From a virus, in the IMG/VR virus record IMGVR_UViG_3300047548_001046, positions 1-21,644 of that record: DNA of 21,644 nucleotides; one strand, 5' to 3'. The notes below the pieces were generated by a model, which did not search any database, was not told the DNA's origin, and was given only the letters and a program-made list of their open reading frames with translations. Below, piece by piece: positions 18,328-21,644 of the stretch. Both the position numbers and the translations under genes were made by a program. The stretch's first letter is position 1, and each line of letters begins with the position of its first letter.

Positions 18328-18329
18328 CA

Positions 18330-19826
18330 ATGGCATTTGAAACAAAAGCATTTGGTTTGTTTTACAAACACTTTCCATCAACATCCCTTCAACCATCAGC
18401 ACCATACAACGCTCCGCTGTTGAGCGAAAACGCATTCGACGTATATTACCTACTGCAAACCGATCCATGGACCAGTAATGACATAAGATGGTATACTTCT
18501 GGTTCAAACAATACAGCAACGAATGATGCTGACACCTTTGAAAGCTGGTTTAACTACCCAAGGGATAGAGGAGTTTTGTCGGGATCTCAGTGGCGTAGTA
18601 CGCGAACTACAGATAGCATGACTGGAAGCTACAGAGCGCTTCCGTGGGGGTCGCATGCGTGCGACTTCATGTGGAACGTGTTAGTACCAAGCTGGTCCAG
18701 TCCTATAGGCACTGTGGGTGGCGACGACGCTGGCATTGGTAACTGGTTTGTTACATACTCGAGTAGAAGTTTTCACTACGACTCTGGATCTACAAAATTT
18801 GGAGTGCAGAATTACAACATAACCAGTAGCTGGCATGTATATGATCCAAAAATGATCCCAGACTCATCAGGAAGCGTGTGGCCAGCAAACTCAAGACCCA
18901 ACTTCATAATACGAAGAATTGATGCATCTGGTGCAATGTATACCCAATACACAACCCCACCTGCCGACGTTATACTGGTATCACCATATACCTCTTCAAA
19001 TACAGATGCAGCAAAGTACCCAATCCCAACCCCAGGACACTACTACACATCGTGCTCATACCAGCTAGGAAGTAATATCACAAGAGAGACTAGCAGCGTA
19101 GATGGTCAATACTTCGACAGAGGGGGTGGTGCAGCTATTACACGAACAGAAGTTAGTCGATCTCTAGTAACAGCATCGTTGTTTGGATCCTCTACAGACT
19201 CTACTGGTTTAAGAAACTTTAGACGAGGGTTAAAGAATAGAAGGTTATTTTTTCCAACTCCATATTCTGGAAGCGGTACACCACTAGGAACCGATTATTG
19301 GTTAAAATCTTTCACCGGCTTTCAAGCAAATGAGCTTTTTACCGAGAATGGTGGCATCTACTCTGTAGACTTTACCTTAAAAAGATACGTACCACACGAT
19401 CGCTATCCAGATGCCGGATCATATATGAGCGTGTTCATACACAATGTAATTGATAATGCGCCAGTACCGTCTGCACGAGTGGCAGGTGCTGATGGATGGT
19501 ATCCACCTGCAAATAACATAGTAACAATTGGAAACGGGTATGGGTCTGCACCATTATTTACCTTTTTTGATCCTACTACGGGATTCTATCACGAGAGGTT
19601 TAGTGTAATGCTTATTCAATATGGAGCACCAGCCCAGTTATGTTTTGAAGCGTCAGGATCTTTGGCAACAAACTCCTATTTTGGTGTAATAATAGATGAC
19701 ATCTCTTTCTGCAAACTTGGAGTCACAACTGATCCAAGCTTCACAAAACCCGGAACAAATGGTGGATTCGTTATCCCTTCGTTACCTGGTGGATTGTCAC
19801 CTAGAGAAGATTTAGAAGTATCATAA
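18330..19826 (+). CDS. Phage tail/adhesion-type protein of unknown family
   Basis: 498 residues, starting 2 bases after the previous stop, with no Shine-Dalgarno sequence. It is rich in Ser, Tyr, Gly, Trp and Asp, as expected for a secreted-type beta protein or receptor-binding component. The C-terminal third (from about residue 320: GIYSVDFTLKRYVP, then FSVMLIQYGAPAQL and GVIIDDISFCKLG) has the pattern of a carbohydrate-binding jelly roll, ending in the DDISF strand typical of CBM-like domains. No hydrolase signature is evident. It ends in a flexible Gly/Pro-rich tail (about residues 470-498). It lies in a three-gene unit with the 711- and 173-residue proteins. A host-binding role is a reasonable inference from composition and position; the family is not recognised. 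Confidence 0.65.
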   Translation: MAFETKAFGLFYKHFPSTSLQPSAPYNAPLLSENAFDVYYLLQTDPWTSNDIRWYTSGSNNTATNDADTFESWFNYPRDRGVLSGSQWRSTRTTDSMTGSYRALPWGSHACDFMWNVLVPSWSSPIGTVGGDDAGIGNWFVTYSSRSFHYDSGSTKFGVQNYNITSSWHVYDPKMIPDSSGSVWPANSRPNFIIRRIDASGAMYTQYTTPPADVILVSPYTSSNTDAAKYPIPTPGHYYTSCSYQLGSNITRETSSVDGQYFDRGGGAAITRTEVSRSLVTASLFGSSTDSTGLRNFRRGLKNRRLFFPTPYSGSGTPLGTDYWLKSFTGFQANELFTENGGIYSVDFTLKRYVPHDRYPDAGSYMSVFIHNVIDNAPVPSARVAGADGWYPPANNIVTIGNGYGSAPLFTFFDPTTGFYHERFSVMLIQYGAPAQLCFEASGSLATNSYFGVIIDDISFCKLGVTTDPSFTKPGTNGGFVIPSLPGGLSPREDLEVS

Positions 19827-19827
19827 T

Positions 19828-20349
19828 ATGATAAACAGCAGCACAATACGAAATTGCCAAGTACAGTTCCCAATCACTCAGGGAATGGTTAATGGCAACA
19901 CTCTAGGAAAGATGTATATAAAAAACCTATACCAATCCTGGAATGGAGAGAATATTGAACAGATAAAGCAAAGACATGAGCAAAACCCATACAGTCTACG
20001 CATAGGCTTACCATCTACAGATCAGCAGCTGAAGAATGATGCAGTATACTTCATTTTACACTACTTAGCATACAATCCGGTAACCAAAGACATTGAGCGA
20101 AGAGAGATTATACCTCTAAGAAACACCGAAAAGGTGTATATCGGTCACTCTTTGGATGAAAAGGTGTATAAAGACTATAGGCTCTTTGTTGAAGGTAATG
20201 CCGTTGTAGATGACATATACCTACGCAAGTCCTTGGGACAGCAATCTGTAGGTAGACTTCTTACAACAATCGTAGATCGAATGGAAAAACTACAAATGGA
20301 GGTAGTCGAATTAAAACGTCAACTTCAATCGAAGCATATTTATAAGTAA
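19828..20349 (+). CDS. Short fibre-like phage protein with C-terminal coiled coil
   Basis: 173 residues beginning 1 base after the preceding stop. Residues about 95-135 contain KVYIGHSLDEKVYKDYRL followed by FVEGNAVVDDIYLRKS. This resembles the IGxxxxxxYxLxVxGnaxvxxxLyl strand-turn motif found before the trimerisation or chaperone regions of phage tail fibres. Residues about 138-170 (LLTTIVDRMEKLQMEVVEL) form a heptad-like amphipathic helix, likely a short trimeric coiled coil. The protein is too small for a full fibre, so it may be a fibre tip, a connector or a baseplate-associated trimer. The late-promoter-like octamer of the next gene lies within its last codons, and its TAA overlaps the next ATG by one base (20349). 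Confidence 0.65.
   Translation: MINSSTIRNCQVQFPITQGMVNGNTLGKMYIKNLYQSWNGENIEQIKQRHEQNPYSLRIGLPSTDQQLKNDAVYFILHYLAYNPVTKDIERREIIPLRNTEKVYIGHSLDEKVYKDYRLFVEGNAVVDDIYLRKSLGQQSVGRLLTTIVDRMEKLQMEVVELKRQLQSKHIYK
20337..20344 (+). promoter_or_regulatory. Late-promoter-like octamer TATTTATA inside the preceding gene
   Basis: TATTTATA lies within the last codons of the 173-residue protein and ends 4 bases before the ATG at 20349. The exact spacing is kept although the octamer has to be compatible with coding for the C-terminus (HIYK), which supports selection on the site rather than chance. Confidence 0.65.
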
Positions 20350-21644
20350 TGAAGAATACATTAGCAAATTACTTGGTTGAGCAAGTTCTCAAAGAAATGG
20401 AGGAAGGTATTGTGGTAATGCTTCCTGGAGGGTTTAAGCCACCACATGCTGGTCATTTAGAGTTAGCAAAGCGATATGCAGCACAACCAAACGTCTCAGA
20501 AGTTAAGATTTTAATTGGTCCAAAGGAGCGAGATGGTATTACCATGCAGCAATCGATGGACATCTGGAGACTATTGTTAAAGGGTGCGGCTGGTGTTAGG
20601 GTAGAAAAGGCACCAAATGACAATCCAATGAGAGCTGCCTATGAATTTATTGAACAAGCAGCTCCCGGTACTTATGCATTAGGATCAAGCTCAAAGGGTA
20701 AAGACTACGATCGAGTAAAGATGTTCGTAGCAGGTCATGCAGACGCTAAAGGAACCACACCAGCTGGAAAGTATAACAGACCTAATGTAAATGTAGTAGA
20801 GCTTCCAATGGACGTTTCACCGCTTACATATTCAGGTAGAGACGATGATAAGAATGGCCAAGGTATTAGCGCTAGTGTTTTAAGAGCAGATTTAGCAGCA
20901 GGAAACTACAATAATTTCAAAACCAACTATCCAAACATACCAGACTCAACAACTCGTGCAATCTTTGATATACTAACAAATAAGTCTCAACTAAGCGAAG
21001 CTGTTGTAGGAGAGTATGTTCAAAAAATTAAAACTCGGTTTAAAGAACTTATAAAAGCTATTAAGGATGAGGGTATTGAGACAAAAAAAGCCTTCTCCCT
21101 TTTGATACAAGCGGCAGCTGGAAAAAAAGAACTAACTAAACAAGAAAAAGAGCAGATCGGAAATCAGATGAAAGAAGCACTAAAGGCTTCTGGATTAGTA
21201 GCCGCTTCTGTCTTACCAGGAGGTACTATCTACTTCATTCTTATAAGATTGTTAAAGCTCGAAGACACACTCCTTCCTCAAAGATTTCTGAGCAAAAATG
21301 CTGCATCGGCAGGAACACTTGCTATGATGGAAGAGCATCTATATCAGTGGAAGCCTGCTAAGGGTAAGATGAATTTGAACGACAAAAGTCGAATAACTAT
21401 AAACGAGAATGCAGCAGTGATGGCAGCAATGGCAGCTACAACGCACGCTGCGTTAGCAAGTAGAAGAGGAGGATATAGTAGTAATGATGATTGGAACTTC
21501 AACATATTAGGTTGGTTTAGAGAGTTTTTGAAAGACAGAAAGCTTCAGAAGATAGCTGATAGACTGGTTCAAGATCCAGAAATCCAAAAACTAGTAAGAG
21601 ATCACACATACTTTGATAAGAATAATAAAGTAATTGCTACCTCA
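20349..21644 (+). CDS. HxGH nucleotidyltransferase fused to a LETM1-like segment, 3' end outside window
   Basis: 432 residues are visible with no stop before the window ends. Residues about 20-200 form a cytidylyltransferase/NMN adenylyltransferase-type Rossmann domain: PGGFKPPHAGH with the HxGH motif (H33-H36), the LIGPKERDG loop (55-63), and the C-terminal motif ISASVLR (173-179), equivalent to the ISSTxIR motif of this superfamily. Residues about 225-315 resemble the LETM1-like family (KKELTKQEKEQIGNQMKEAL, then a hydrophobic stretch with VLPGGTIYFILIRLL and LLPQRF). A third part (about 352-432) contains an Ala-rich helix and a charged helical segment (LKDRKLQKIADRLVQDPE). The substrate cannot be read from the sequence; NMN, CTP or pantetheine-type chemistry are all possible. 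The gene has its own late-promoter-like octamer, suggesting late expression, unusual for a purely metabolic enzyme. Confidence 0.8.
   Translation, partial: MKNTLANYLVEQVLKEMEEGIVVMLPGGFKPPHAGHLELAKRYAAQPNVSEVKILIGPKERDGITMQQSMDIWRLLLKGAAGVRVEKAPNDNPMRAAYEFIEQAAPGTYALGSSSKGKDYDRVKMFVAGHADAKGTTPAGKYNRPNVNVVELPMDVSPLTYSGRDDDKNGQGISASVLRADLAAGNYNNFKTNYPNIPDSTTRAIFDILTNKSQLSEAVVGEYVQKIKTRFKELIKAIKDEGIETKKAFSLLIQAAAGKKELTKQEKEQIGNQMKEALKASGLVAASVLPGGTIYFILIRLLKLEDTLLPQRFLSKNAASAGTLAMMEEHLYQWKPAKGKMNLNDKSRITINENAAVMAAMAATTHAALASRRGGYSSNDDWNFNILGWFREFLKDRKLQKIADRLVQDPEIQKLVRDHTYFDKNNKVIATS

Noticed and set aside
3338-20344. The five octamers read on the minus strand as T4-consensus TATAAATA late promoters firing leftward
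   Set aside because: There is no credible minus-strand gene in the window and the tight spacing is to plus-strand start codons, so plus-strand use is far more likely.
20349-21644. Calling the nucleotidyltransferase an NAD-restoring anti-defence enzyme
   Set aside because: The HxGH superfamily covers NMN, CTP and phosphopantetheine chemistry; no substrate-specific residue can be read here and no partner NAD-salvage gene is visible in the window.
1-21644. tRNA genes, CRISPR arrays, insertion sequences, integrase or attachment sites
   Set aside because: I saw no cloverleaf-like sequence, no regularly spaced direct repeats, no transposase or integrase motif and no terminal inverted repeats; gene-free gaps are all under 80 bases.

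Overview
The window is a stretch of a tailed-phage genome, most likely a large contractile-tailed (T4-superfamily-like) phage or a metagenomic relative. All 13 genes lie on the plus strand and are packed almost end to end, often with ATGA overlaps; the longest gap is 77 bases. Large, Ser/Gly/Thr/Tyr-rich beta-type structural proteins surround a compact set of DNA replication and recombination genes. No tRNA, rRNA, CRISPR array, insertion sequence or integrase is visible. The DNA is moderately AT-rich by eye. Almost no gene has a Shine-Dalgarno sequence, which fits a host in the Bacteroidota better than an enterobacterium; this host assignment is an inference.

Layout. Bases 1-11639 hold structural genes: the 3' end of an unknown gene (1-534), a 930-residue protein with an immunoglobulin-like domain (531-3323), a 1531-residue tail-type protein with a lectin-like (LamG) domain (3356-7951), a 249-residue protein with a conserved-looking N-terminus and a beta-rich C-terminus (7992-8741), and two paralogous proteins of 356 and 580 residues, the second carrying an extra LamG domain (8749-9819 and 9897-11639). 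A clear hairpin terminator separates the two paralogues. Bases 11644-16175 hold the DNA-metabolism cassette: a T7 gp3-type Holliday-junction endonuclease, a zinc-ribbon/Toprim primase, and a single 1060-residue polypeptide fusing a complete Mre11/SbcD/gp47 nuclease to a complete Rad50/SbcC/gp46 ATPase. Bases 16192-20349 return to structural genes (711, 498 and 173 residues). The window ends inside a gene (20349-21644+) with an N-terminal HxGH nucleotidyltransferase domain followed by a LETM1-like segment.

Regulation. The octamer TATTTATA was seen five times and each copy sits just upstream of a start codon (genes at 3356, 7992, 9897, 16192, 20349), in three cases exactly 4 bases before it. 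It looks like this phage's late-promoter core and would give very short or leaderless transcripts. It is also the exact reverse complement of the T4 late-promoter core TATAAATA. The replication cassette lacks this octamer and instead has a possible sigma70-like promoter before the primase.

How the genes fit together. The endonuclease, primase and Mre11-Rad50 fusion would serve recombination-dependent replication, end processing and branch resolution before packaging. The structural proteins probably form baseplate, tail and host-recognition parts decorated with Ig-like and lectin-like folds. The most unusual items are the one-chain Mre11-Rad50 protein, the late-promoter-like octamer, and the nucleotidyltransferase/LETM1-like fusion.
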